20,324 nucleotides of DNA from assembly GCA_002688875.1 (NCBI GenBank), contig NZDU01000064.1:1-20324 (forward strand), written 5' to 3'. Source of the DNA: Candidatus Pacearchaeota archaeon (GTDB lineage: Archaea > Nanobdellota > Nanobdellia > Pacearchaeales > GW2011-AR1). The translations under genes and the position numbers were made by a program. The notes under the pieces are model-generated. The model was not told the origin of the DNA, searched no databases, and was given only the letters and a program-made list of their open reading frames with translations. This document shows, one piece after another, positions 14,029-20,324 of this stretch; within the stretch, counting starts at the first letter, position 1, and every line of letters begins with the position of its first letter.

Positions 14029-14499
14029 CTATTTCCTAACTCTAACAACATTCCCATTATTCAATTTTAATATTTCCTCTGGAGAAATCTTAACAAGTGA
14101 TTTATCAGAACCTCCACCACTATAAACCATTTCCTCCTTCATAACTTTATTATCGATCAAAAAAATTGCATCAAATCCAAAGCTAGGAGTCCCACCAAAA
14201 AGATAACCAGTCATCTCAAGAATCTCATCAGGACTAGCTAACCTAAGCCTCTCAATACTTAAAGCCCTACTAACAGCCTTAGTACTAGCCCGATCTTCTC
14301 CCTTAACAATTGCCACTATCAACCTACCATTATTATCAATCATACAAATATTTTTAACAAAATCCTTTTCACTACAACCAACCACTTCCGCAGCCTCCTC
14401 AACAGAATGACAAGATTCGTCAAAACTTAAATGCTCTCCCTCAGAATTATTATCAATCAAAAAATTCTTCAACTTCTTCTCACAATCTTTAGAACCCAT
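14029..14499 (-). CDS. YbaK/ProX-like aminoacyl-tRNA deacylase
   Basis: A 156-aa single-domain protein of the YbaK/EbsC/INS superfamily, which hydrolyses mischarged aminoacyl-tRNAs in trans. Visible motifs are CHSVEEAAEVVG (30-41), the conserved lysine K49 (FVKNICMI), AIVKGEDR (63-70), TGYLFGGTPSFG (97-108) and SGGGSDKSLVKISPEEI (127-143). Subfamily specificity (Cys-tRNA-Pro, Ala-tRNA-Pro or other) cannot be read from sequence. I start it at ATG 14499, 4 nt after the ileS stop and with GAGAAGG about 9 nt upstream; a TTG at 14523 would extend it by 8 residues into ileS. It is most likely co-transcribed with ileS, placing trans-editing beside a synthetase that edits in cis. Confidence 0.88.
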   Translation of the reverse strand: MGSKDCEKKLKNFLIDNNSEGEHLSFDESCHSVEEAAEVVGCSEKDFVKNICMIDNNGRLIVAIVKGEDRASTKAVSRALSIERLRLASPDEILEMTGYLFGGTPSFGFDAIFLIDNKVMKEEMVYSGGGSDKSLVKISPEEILKLNNGNVVRVRK

Positions 14500-14503
14500 A
14501 ATC

Positions 14504-17377
14504 TTAAACCTTCTCAAACCCAATCCCTATCTCATTCCCCTTAACCTTCTCTTCAAACCTCTCCTTATACTTCTCCAATTTCCCAACACTAACCACCTTA
14601 CTCCCCGTCCTCTCTTTAATAAAACTTTCAAACCCTTCAAACGCAGAAAGCATCTCCGCCAACTCCTCATCAACTTCAATACCCAATTTAATCCTATCTC
14701 CCTTAACCAATCCCACCTTCTTCCTCGCTGCCTGCACCTTCCGCGATATCTCCCGAGCATACCCCTCCGCCTCCAACTCCGGAGTCATCTCAACATCTAG
14801 CTTAACCCCAACATCAGAACCAGATTTAACCTTACCCCTATCAACCTTAACATCCTTAACATTCAACTGCCCTTTAACAATCTCAACCAACTCCCCACTC
14901 AACTTCCCATCAACCGAAACCAAAGCAGAAGCAAGAGGCCACTTCAACCCAATCCCAACCTTATCTCTCTCAGCAAACCCTCGCTCAACAACATCCAACA
15001 TCAAACCAAACTCATTCTCCAACTTCTTATCAATCTTCTTCTTATCCAATTCAGGCCACTCACTAAGATGCACGCTCTCCTCCTTAACAACTTTCATCTC
15101 CCTGAGATCCTGCCACAACTTCTCACAAACCAAAGGACAAACCGGAGCAAACATTCTCAAACAATTCAAATAAACCTCGAAAATAGTATCGAACACAATC
15201 TGTTTTGTTTTCCTATCATTTGCTCTATCTCTAGTTAGCTTAATATAAACCCTCGACAAATCCAAAAACAATCCTTCAATCTTCCCAATTAATTTATCTA
15301 ACTGATAAGATTCAAACAAATCCGTAACTTCCTCAATCGTTGAATTCAACCGCGACAAAATATACCTCTCTTCCAATCCTAGCTTTTTCATATCAATCTT
15401 CCCAACCTTATTGTCCTTCACAAAATCCCTAAGATAATTTCCAATATTAGATAAAATTAAAAGATTTCTTTGCTTTTGTTTAACATCTTCCCAATTAAAA
15501 TTAATATTATCTCCTGCAGTAATCTCGCAAATATAATACCTAAAAATATCTGAAGAAAACTTATCAACCACCTCATAAGGACTAACTATATTCCCCAAAG
15601 ACTTCGACATCTTAACACCTTGAAAATCCAAAATCATTCCATGTACAAAAACATTTTCATAACTAGTTTTATTGAACATTATCGACGAACAAATCTGCAA
15701 CAATGAAAACCACAATCTTATTTGATCATTACCTTCTAGAATCGCATCAGCAGGAAAATATTTCTTCAATAATCTAGAATCATTATCCAAACAATTCCAG
15801 CTTACCGTACCTGAATCAATCCACACATCAGAAACATCTAGAATCCTTTTATATTTATTTCCATCTTTCTCAATTATTACTTCATCAATCCAAGGTTTAT
15901 GTATAGAAAGATCATCGAACTTCTTACCAGTCAACTTCTCCAATTCCTTCAAACTTCCAACAACAAAAAAATCCTCTTCATTATCCTCATTAACCCAAAT
16001 AGGAACTGGACAACCCCAAAATCTCTGCCTAACAGCACTATTATCACGAAGGTTCTCAGACCACCTATCATAACTCTCTCCAGATTTCTTAGGAACCCAT
16101 CTAACTGATTTATTCATCTCTATTATCTTAGGAATCAAATCGCTAGTTTTCAAAAACCACTGCTCTGTAGTTCTAAAAATAACTGGCTTATGACTTCTCC
16201 ATGAATGAGGATAATCATGTTCCACCATTTTTGTTGCAAGCAAATACCCCTTATCTCTAAAATAATCAACAAATCTCTTATCATCCTCTTTAGCAGTCCA
16301 ACCTTTAAAATGCCCACTCACAAACTCTCCCCTTTCATTTAAACTATTATATCCTTCAATACTATATTTTCTTCCAACTTCCTCGTCCTCAGGACCACAC
16401 CCCGGAGCACAATGCACCAACCCAGTACCAGAAGAAGTATCAACATATTGCTTACTCAAAATAATCTTATGCAAATTCTTACTATCCTTTTTAAGCTCAT
16501 CATACTTACCTACCATCTCTTCTTTCAAAAAATGCTCATACTCTTGTCCCTCTAATTTAGAACCCTTAAGCTCTTCAACAACCTTATACTTCTTCTCCAT
16601 AACCGAATCCATAAAATCCTCAACTAAATCTTTTGCTATAATCCAATATTCTGATCCAACTTTTATCTTCACATAATCAACATCAGGATTAACCATAATA
16701 GCAAGATTAAAAGGAATAGTCCAAGGAGTAGTAGTCCAAATAAGAAAATACTCGTTCTTACTATCTTTTTTCTTAAACTTAAGAAAAATAGAATCATCTT
16801 TTATTAATTTATATTCCAACTCATGCTTCGCCAATGCAGTCTCAGACTGAGCATCCCAATGCATAGCTTTCTTACCCTTATACAATCTGCCTTGCTCAAA
16901 TGCCTTCCCAAAAAAAGCCCACTGCCCCGATATAAACTCCTTCTTAACAGGCATATAAGCATTATCAAAATCCATCCATACTCCAAATCTCCTAAAATCA
17001 TCATTCATTTCAGCAGCAGATTTCAAAGAAAAATTCATACACTCTTTAACAAATTTTTTAACTCCATACTTAGCAATATCATCCTTCGTCTTCAACCCAA
17101 GTTTTTTCTGCACTGCATTCTCAGTAGGAAGTCCATGCATATCATACCCCGCACGATCCCATACATCATACCCTTGCATTCTTCTATAACGCAAAACCAA
17201 ATCCTTCAAAGACTTATTCCAAGCATGCCCAATATGAATCTTACCCGAAGTATATGGAGGACCATCAAGAAAATAAAACTCCTTCCCCTTAACATTCTTC
17301 TTTCTAGACTTTTCATATATCTTCTCTTCATGCCAAAACTTCAGCATCGCTTCTTCTACTTCCTTAAAATCATACAT
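14504..17377 (-). CDS. ileS: Isoleucyl-tRNA synthetase
   Basis: A 957-aa class Ia synthetase of the archaeal/eukaryotic type. FLDGPPYTSGKIHIGHAWNK carries HIGH (48-51); YDMHGLPTENAVQKKLG is typical of IleRS. The CP1 editing domain (about 180-400) includes the Thr-rich TTTPWTIP (about 214) and GTGLVHCAPGCGPEDEEVG (about 315-333), which should clear Val-tRNA-Ile. RFWGCPVPIW follows, then KMSKS at 589-593 (VKMSKSLGN), and the helical anticodon-binding domain (about 640-800). The C-terminal zinc-type or extra domains are short; archaeal IleRS are usually over 1000 residues, so this is slightly compact, as in small genomes. It is followed by the deacylase gene 4 nt later. A possible TATA box (TTAAAAA, 17413-17419) would give a leader of about 13 nt. 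Confidence 0.96.
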   Translation of the reverse strand: MYDFKEVEEAMLKFWHEEKIYEKSRKKNVKGKEFYFLDGPPYTSGKIHIGHAWNKSLKDLVLRYRRMQGYDVWDRAGYDMHGLPTENAVQKKLGLKTKDDIAKYGVKKFVKECMNFSLKSAAEMNDDFRRFGVWMDFDNAYMPVKKEFISGQWAFFGKAFEQGRLYKGKKAMHWDAQSETALAKHELEYKLIKDDSIFLKFKKKDSKNEYFLIWTTTPWTIPFNLAIMVNPDVDYVKIKVGSEYWIIAKDLVEDFMDSVMEKKYKVVEELKGSKLEGQEYEHFLKEEMVGKYDELKKDSKNLHKIILSKQYVDTSSGTGLVHCAPGCGPEDEEVGRKYSIEGYNSLNERGEFVSGHFKGWTAKEDDKRFVDYFRDKGYLLATKMVEHDYPHSWRSHKPVIFRTTEQWFLKTSDLIPKIIEMNKSVRWVPKKSGESYDRWSENLRDNSAVRQRFWGCPVPIWVNEDNEEDFFVVGSLKELEKLTGKKFDDLSIHKPWIDEVIIEKDGNKYKRILDVSDVWIDSGTVSWNCLDNDSRLLKKYFPADAILEGNDQIRLWFSLLQICSSIMFNKTSYENVFVHGMILDFQGVKMSKSLGNIVSPYEVVDKFSSDIFRYYICEITAGDNINFNWEDVKQKQRNLLILSNIGNYLRDFVKDNKVGKIDMKKLGLEERYILSRLNSTIEEVTDLFESYQLDKLIGKIEGLFLDLSRVYIKLTRDRANDRKTKQIVFDTIFEVYLNCLRMFAPVCPLVCEKLWQDLREMKVVKEESVHLSEWPELDKKKIDKKLENEFGLMLDVVERGFAERDKVGIGLKWPLASALVSVDGKLSGELVEIVKGQLNVKDVKVDRGKVKSGSDVGVKLDVEMTPELEAEGYAREISRKVQAARKKVGLVKGDRIKLGIEVDEELAEMLSAFEGFESFIKERTGSKVVSVGKLEKYKERFEEKVKGNEIGIGFEKV

Positions 17378-17426
17378 TTTCCTTATACCCTATCCTAACT
17401 TAATTTCCAAGCTTTTTAATGTTTAC

Positions 17427-17645
17427 TCAGACTCCCATTAATTTACTTTTAAGATTATCCGAACCTTCTTCAACAACATTCAAAGATGATTTAGAATCAA
17501 CCAACCAATTACTATATCCACCATTTCCATCCCGACCAGTATACATTTTCTGATATGCATCAACAGCTTTCCTAATCTGCCTCATATCAACCTCCCCACA
17601 TCTATCCAATATGGCTCGATCATTTTTTGAATCATAACTATTCAT
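17427..17645 (-). CDS. Unrecognised 72-aa protein upstream of ileS
   Basis: A small polar protein starting MNSYDSKNDRAILDRCGEV with a helical middle (MRQIRKAVDAYQKMY) and a Gly/Asn-rich turn. I know no family for it. The start is uncertain: ATG 17645 lies about 21 nt from the centre of a TATA-like TTTAATTAAATTT (17660-17672) and is preceded by a GGGGGT run; ATG 17657 would add four residues. It ends 49 nt before ileS, on the same strand, leaving room for a separate ileS promoter. Reality as a gene rests on the open frame and promoter; function unknown. Confidence 0.5.
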   Translation of the reverse strand: MNSYDSKNDRAILDRCGEVDMRQIRKAVDAYQKMYTGRDGNGGYSNWLVDSKSSLNVVEEGSDNLKSKLMGV

Positions 17646-17727
17646 TTTTACCCCCATCAAATTTAATTAAAAAATCAGAAAAAACATTTTCTCTCTCAAA
17701 ACAAACCATAGAACAATCGCAATCCAT
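17638..17727 (-). CDS. Possible 29-aa upstream ORF, cysteine-containing
   Basis: ATG 17727 to TAG 17638-17640 encodes 29 residues beginning MDCDCSMVCF. Its end overlaps the start of the 72-aa gene (17645) by 8 nt, the same overlap as in the glycosyltransferase operon, which would suit translational coupling. A TATA-like stretch lies near 17762-17773. Evidence is weak, as an ORF this short is expected by chance. Confidence 0.2.
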   Translation of the reverse strand: MDCDCSMVCFERENVFSDFLIKFDGGKNE

Positions 17728-17738
17728 CAGAAATCCAC

Positions 17739-17758
17739 GCACATTCAAAAGAACGTGC
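17739..17758. repeat. Imperfect hairpin in the 17661-17859 spacer
   Basis: GCACATTC (17739-17746) pairs with GAACGTGC (17751-17758) around AAAA with one mismatch. It is the only clear structure in this AT-rich spacer between the 72-aa gene and the first STAS gene. No T run follows on either strand, so a terminator role is doubtful. Confidence 0.35.
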
Positions 17759-17859
17759 AGTTATATTATTAATAGAATAACACTAGCTATAAAAACATTC
17801 AAGACCCTATAACATTTCACACTAGCCATTTTCGTAAACAATTAATTATCTAGAACTAT

Positions 17860-18258
17860 TTAAACATGTCGGTAACTCACAGCCTTTTTATAATTCCCAA
17901 CACTAAACCAAACATTAAACTGATTACACAATCGAGTATAACCAAGCATATCATCAAGTTTACTACCAGAATTAATCACAACAGATAAAGGATCACCCCT
18001 CTGAGATTCATGATTTTTATGAAATTTCACCAACACCCCTGTTGCAGCCGCACTAGGAAGACCAGTTTTAGTCATATCAAAACAATAACTAGAATCATTT
18101 AAACTATATTTATCAATCTCAGAAGCAAAATCCTCCGCACTCACACTATCAGGAAAACCAATCCGCTCAGAAATTATCTTAACAATCCGATGATTTACAC
18201 CATTAACTCGAAACTCTTCCTGAATTTCAGTAATCCCCTGAAGACCTGTCCCTCCCAT
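17860..18258 (-). CDS. STAS-domain protein (anti-sigma-antagonist-like), copy 1
   Basis: A 132-aa protein with a single STAS domain over about residues 22-128. The core YCFDMTKTGLPSAAATGVLVKFHK aligns with the central strand and helix of anti-sigma factor antagonists such as SpoIIAA, followed by PLSVVINSGSKLDDMLGYTRL and FNVWFSVGNYKKAV, the usual closing pattern. At the phosphorylated Asp-Ser pair of SpoIIAA this copy has Ser69-Ala70, so the canonical serine is shifted or lost. Archaea lack sigma factors, so a partner-switch or scaffold role with another protein is more likely; no kinase or phosphatase gene is in the window. A TATA box 24.5 nt upstream indicates a leaderless mRNA. It is a diverged tandem paralogue of the next gene; both end in YRxV. 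Confidence 0.75.
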   Translation of the reverse strand: MGGTGLQGITEIQEEFRVNGVNHRIVKIISERIGFPDSVSAEDFASEIDKYSLNDSSYCFDMTKTGLPSAAATGVLVKFHKNHESQRGDPLSVVINSGSKLDDMLGYTRLCNQFNVWFSVGNYKKAVSYRHV

Positions 18259-18277
18259 TAGGAATCAAAACGATACT

Positions 18278-18287
18278 TATTTTTAAA
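18278..18287 (-). promoter_or_regulatory. TATA box of STAS copy 1
   Basis: TTTAAAAATA on the minus strand is centred 24.5 nt from ATG 18258, so the two STAS genes have separate promoters although only 38 nt lie between them. Confidence 0.6.
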
Positions 18288-18296
18288 CATTTGTAT

Positions 18297-18716
18297 CTAA
18301 ACTTGTCGGTAACCCTTACCTTCCTTGTAAGCATCAACAGAATCATAAACTCCCAATATCTTATCCATTCTTGTAAACCTTAAAACTTCCCGAAAATCTG
18401 ACAAATCTCTAGCAATTATTGAGATAGGCTGATCATTTCTCTCAGCTTTATGTTTCTTATTAAATAATACCAGTCCCCCTATTCCCTCTTGATTAATAAA
18501 ATTAACAGCAGACATATCCAAACAATAATCAAACCCAGTTTCACGATAACTAGAATCCGCCCTAAAATATTCACCAATTCCTGTAACAAATAATCCTGAG
18601 GTATCATTAATAATCATATCAGGTATAACTCTTACTATCCTAAAATTAGTCATATCAACTTTAAATTCATCATATTCTGGATCAATCGCTCCCCCAGATA
18701 ATTCAGACGGGTTCAT
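18297..18716 (-). CDS. STAS-domain protein (anti-sigma-antagonist-like), copy 2
   Basis: A 139-aa protein with a single STAS domain at about residues 18-133. YCLDMSAVNFINQEGIGGLVLFNKKHK (64-90) matches the FxDSxGLGxL region of the family, with Asn75-Gln76 where Asp-Ser is expected, so it cannot be controlled by phosphorylation at that residue. PISIIARDLSDFREVLRFTRMDKILGVYDSVDAY follows the family ending closely. The Asn/Gln pair could mimic a fixed state, though this is speculation. The start is supported by a TATA box 26.5 nt upstream that lies just beyond the valS stop. It shares the central motif and the YRxV ending with copy 1 but little else, so the duplication is old. Confidence 0.8.
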   Translation of the reverse strand: MNPSELSGGAIDPEYDEFKVDMTNFRIVRVIPDMIINDTSGLFVTGIGEYFRADSSYRETGFDYCLDMSAVNFINQEGIGGLVLFNKKHKAERNDQPISIIARDLSDFREVLRFTRMDKILGVYDSVDAYKEGKGYRQV

Positions 18717-18736
18717 GTTCCACTCAGTTTAAGTCC

Positions 18737-18748
18737 ATATTTAAATAT
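18737..18748 (-). promoter_or_regulatory. TATA box of STAS copy 2
   Basis: The palindromic ATATTTAAATAT is centred 26.5 nt from ATG 18716 and sits 7 nt past the valS stop codon. Confidence 0.65.
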
Positions 18749-18755
18749 TCTTATC

Positions 18756-20324
18756 CTAAACAAAACTTACAGAAAACCTCCCCTCCTCAACCCCACTAGC
18801 ATTAACAACATCCTTCAAATCCTCAACCATCTCCCCAATACCTTGAAGATCTTTCTTACTCAAAGTCAATTTAACCTCAGCATTCATCGCCTTCTTCTTA
18901 CTAGTCTTCTCCTGCCTAATCCTACTAAGAACATCCAAAAACAATTCCCAATCTTCACTCTTAGAAACACCCTTACCAACCTCAGAAACAACAGGCCACC
19001 CACTAACATGAATACTCTTATCCTTCTCAAACCCTCCGCCCCCCTTCTTCACACCTCCCCCAAACTTACCCCGCCCCTTTTTAAAATGCTCCAAATAAAT
19101 CTCCTCACAAACAAACGGAACAATCGGCGCAAACAATTTCAAAATCTTCAACAAAGAATTATACAAAACATATTGCGCCGACTTCTTTCTATTTCCAGAA
19201 CCCGTATAAACTCTCTTCTTAACAATCTCCAAATAATTATCTGCAAACATCTTAAAGAAAAACCTCTCAACCTCAAGCTTTGCCTGAGAATACTCATACT
19301 TCTCAAAACTCTCACTGCAAACCTTAACCAACTCATCAACCCTATCCAAAAACAACTCATCAATCCTTTCCAATTTAGCAGGCTTTTTCCCATCCCAATC
19401 CTCCAAGTTCATAAACACAAACCTCGATGCATTAACCAACTTATTAACCAACTTCTTCCCAGCAACCAAATCCTGTTCTTGATAATCCAAATCTCCCCCC
19501 AACTTCGAACCCGCCGCCCAAAACCGAAGCGCATCAGCCCCATACTCCTCAATAACCTTCTTAGGATCAATCGCATTACCCTTACTCTTACTCATCTTCT
19601 CCTTCCCTAAAGTAACAACCCCTGAAATCACAACATCTTCCCAAGGAATCTTCTTCTCATGATACATCGACTTAATAATCGTATAAAACGCCCAAGTCCT
19701 AATTATATCATGAGCCTGTGGTCTAAGCGAATACGGAACCTTAACCTTATCATCAACTAACGAACTAGCAATCCTCGGCGTCATCGAACTCGTCATCCAA
19801 GTATCAAGCACTTTCGACTCTCCTTTCATCTCCTTCTTACACTCACCACATTTTTTCTTAACTTGCAAAGGATCAACCGGCAACTCACTAACCTTAGCAA
19901 CAACAACCTCACCACATCCACAATTCCAAACCGGAATCGGAACCCCAAAATGCCTATCACGACTTATGCTCCAATCCCACTCCAACCCATTAACCCAATT
20001 CTCATATCGCTTATACATAAACTTAGGATTCCAATTTATCTTCTTACCTTGCTTAATCAACTCCTTCTTCTTATCAAGAACCTTAACAAACCATTGCTCC
20101 GTCGAAATAAACTCCACGTCCGTCCCACATTTATCATGAACATTCGTCACATGATTTATTTCCTTCTGCTCATCAATCAACCCATTATCCTTCAAATCAT
20201 CCAATATCTTTTTTCTAGCTTCCCCAATCTTCAATCCCTCATATCCCCTAACATCAATCTTTCCATCCTTCCCCAAAATCATACGAGGTTCAAGATCATG
20301 CCGATTAATCGCATCAACATCAAA
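18756..20324 (-). CDS. valS: Valyl-tRNA synthetase, C-terminal 522 residues (5' end outside window)
   Basis: The frame is open through the right edge; codons before the first in-window Met (20282) read FDVDAINRHDLEPR, which continues ValRS sequence, so the start lies beyond 20324. Visible parts are the end of the editing region, STEQWFVKVLDKK, EWDWSISRDRHFGVPIPVW, a zinc ribbon with CGC and CGEC cysteine pairs, LDTWMTSS and KMSKS near 19587-19601 (KEKMSKSKGN), then the anticodon-binding helical domain. HIGH and the catalytic start are outside. The Arg-rich bacterial C-terminal coiled coil is absent, as in archaeal forms. The enzyme joins valine to tRNA-Val and edits Thr-tRNA-Val. The window holds about 60 percent of a typical 850-aa protein. 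It is on the same strand as the STAS genes but each of those has its own promoter. Confidence 0.93.
   Translation of the reverse strand, partial: FDVDAINRHDLEPRMILGKDGKIDVRGYEGLKIGEARKKILDDLKDNGLIDEQKEINHVTNVHDKCGTDVEFISTEQWFVKVLDKKKELIKQGKKINWNPKFMYKRYENWVNGLEWDWSISRDRHFGVPIPVWNCGCGEVVVAKVSELPVDPLQVKKKCGECKKEMKGESKVLDTWMTSSMTPRIASSLVDDKVKVPYSLRPQAHDIIRTWAFYTIIKSMYHEKKIPWEDVVISGVVTLGKEKMSKSKGNAIDPKKVIEEYGADALRFWAAGSKLGGDLDYQEQDLVAGKKLVNKLVNASRFVFMNLEDWDGKKPAKLERIDELFLDRVDELVKVCSESFEKYEYSQAKLEVERFFFKMFADNYLEIVKKRVYTGSGNRKKSAQYVLYNSLLKILKLFAPIVPFVCEEIYLEHFKKGRGKFGGGVKKGGGGFEKDKSIHVSGWPVVSEVGKGVSKSEDWELFLDVLSRIRQEKTSKKKAMNAEVKLTLSKKDLQGIGEMVEDLKDVVNASGVEEGRFSVSFV

Noticed and set aside
14500..14523. 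TTG start for the YbaK-type gene
   Set aside because: The ATG at 14499 has a GAGAAGG sequence upstream and needs no overlap with ileS; family members start near this point.
16823..17398. 191-aa plus-strand frame opposite ileS
   Set aside because: It is antisense to the conserved HIGH-containing part of IleRS and has no recognisable motif.
17661..17727. C/D box small RNA on the minus strand (TGATGG ... CTGA)
   Set aside because: The C box is imperfect and no internal D'/C' pair is visible, so chance occurrence in AT-rich DNA is more likely.
18843..19610. 255-aa plus-strand frame opposite valS
   Set aside because: It lies wholly antisense to clear ValRS sequence, has a biased Leu/Asn/Ile/Thr composition expected from the strand skew, and shows no domain.

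Overview
This window reads as a piece of an AT-rich archaeal chromosome, most likely from a small-genome DPANN-type lineage (Woesearchaeota/Pacearchaeota-like). The evidence is a TrmB-family regulator, an archaeal MiaB-like/CDKAL1-type tRNA methylthiotransferase, archaeal-type ArgRS, IleRS and ValRS, and TATA boxes centred about 25 nt upstream of start codons with no Shine-Dalgarno sequence (leaderless mRNAs). There are no rRNA, tRNA or CRISPR arrays and no recognisable insertion sequences. The lineage call is inference from gene style, not from a marker gene.

Layout. Positions 1-159 hold the 3' end of a gene for an acidic repeat protein (six perfect DGDVY units), butting directly onto a three-gene minus-strand operon (160-3528) of two GT4 glycosyltransferases around an unrecognised 117-aa protein. 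A divergent spacer (3529-3702) with a C-rich/G-rich strand split carries promoters for the glycosyltransferase operon and for argS (3703-5445). Next comes a compact candidate structured RNA (about 5478-5557: H-type pseudoknot, then hairpin plus T7), sitting just upstream of a two-gene operon of an NYN-domain protein and a membrane-anchored DUF192 protein (5563-6623), then the tRNA methylthiotransferase (6669-7976). Its 3' end overlaps by 41 nt the 3' end of a 1487-aa cysteine-rich type I surface protein (7936-12399, minus) with MopE-like, TSP1-like and natural (GGGGS)-type linker segments. Upstream of that lie an unrecognised 103-aa protein and a TrmB-like regulator (12814-13617), with two neighbouring palindromes sharing the half-site TTCAAAAWCA between them.

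The right part is mostly translation genes on the minus strand: a YbaK-type aminoacyl-tRNA deacylase, ileS, an unrecognised 72-aa protein, two tandem STAS-domain paralogues with separate leaderless promoters, and the C-terminal part of valS (18756-20324, 5' end outside the window). A 50-aa protein gene (13865-14017) with its own TATA box fills what would otherwise be a gap.

Functionally the window mixes translation and translation quality control (ArgRS, IleRS, ValRS, YbaK deacylase, t6A methylthiotransferase), cell-surface work (two glycosyltransferases, the large secreted protein, the acidic repeat protein) and regulation (TrmB, two STAS proteins). The plus strand is strongly richer in C than G across most of the window whichever strand is coding, which shapes amino-acid usage; the candidate RNA and NYN gene depart from this. 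The items most worth following up are the pseudoknot RNA before the NYN gene, the paired palindromes beside the TrmB gene, the STAS pair lacking the canonical phosphoserine, and the surface protein.
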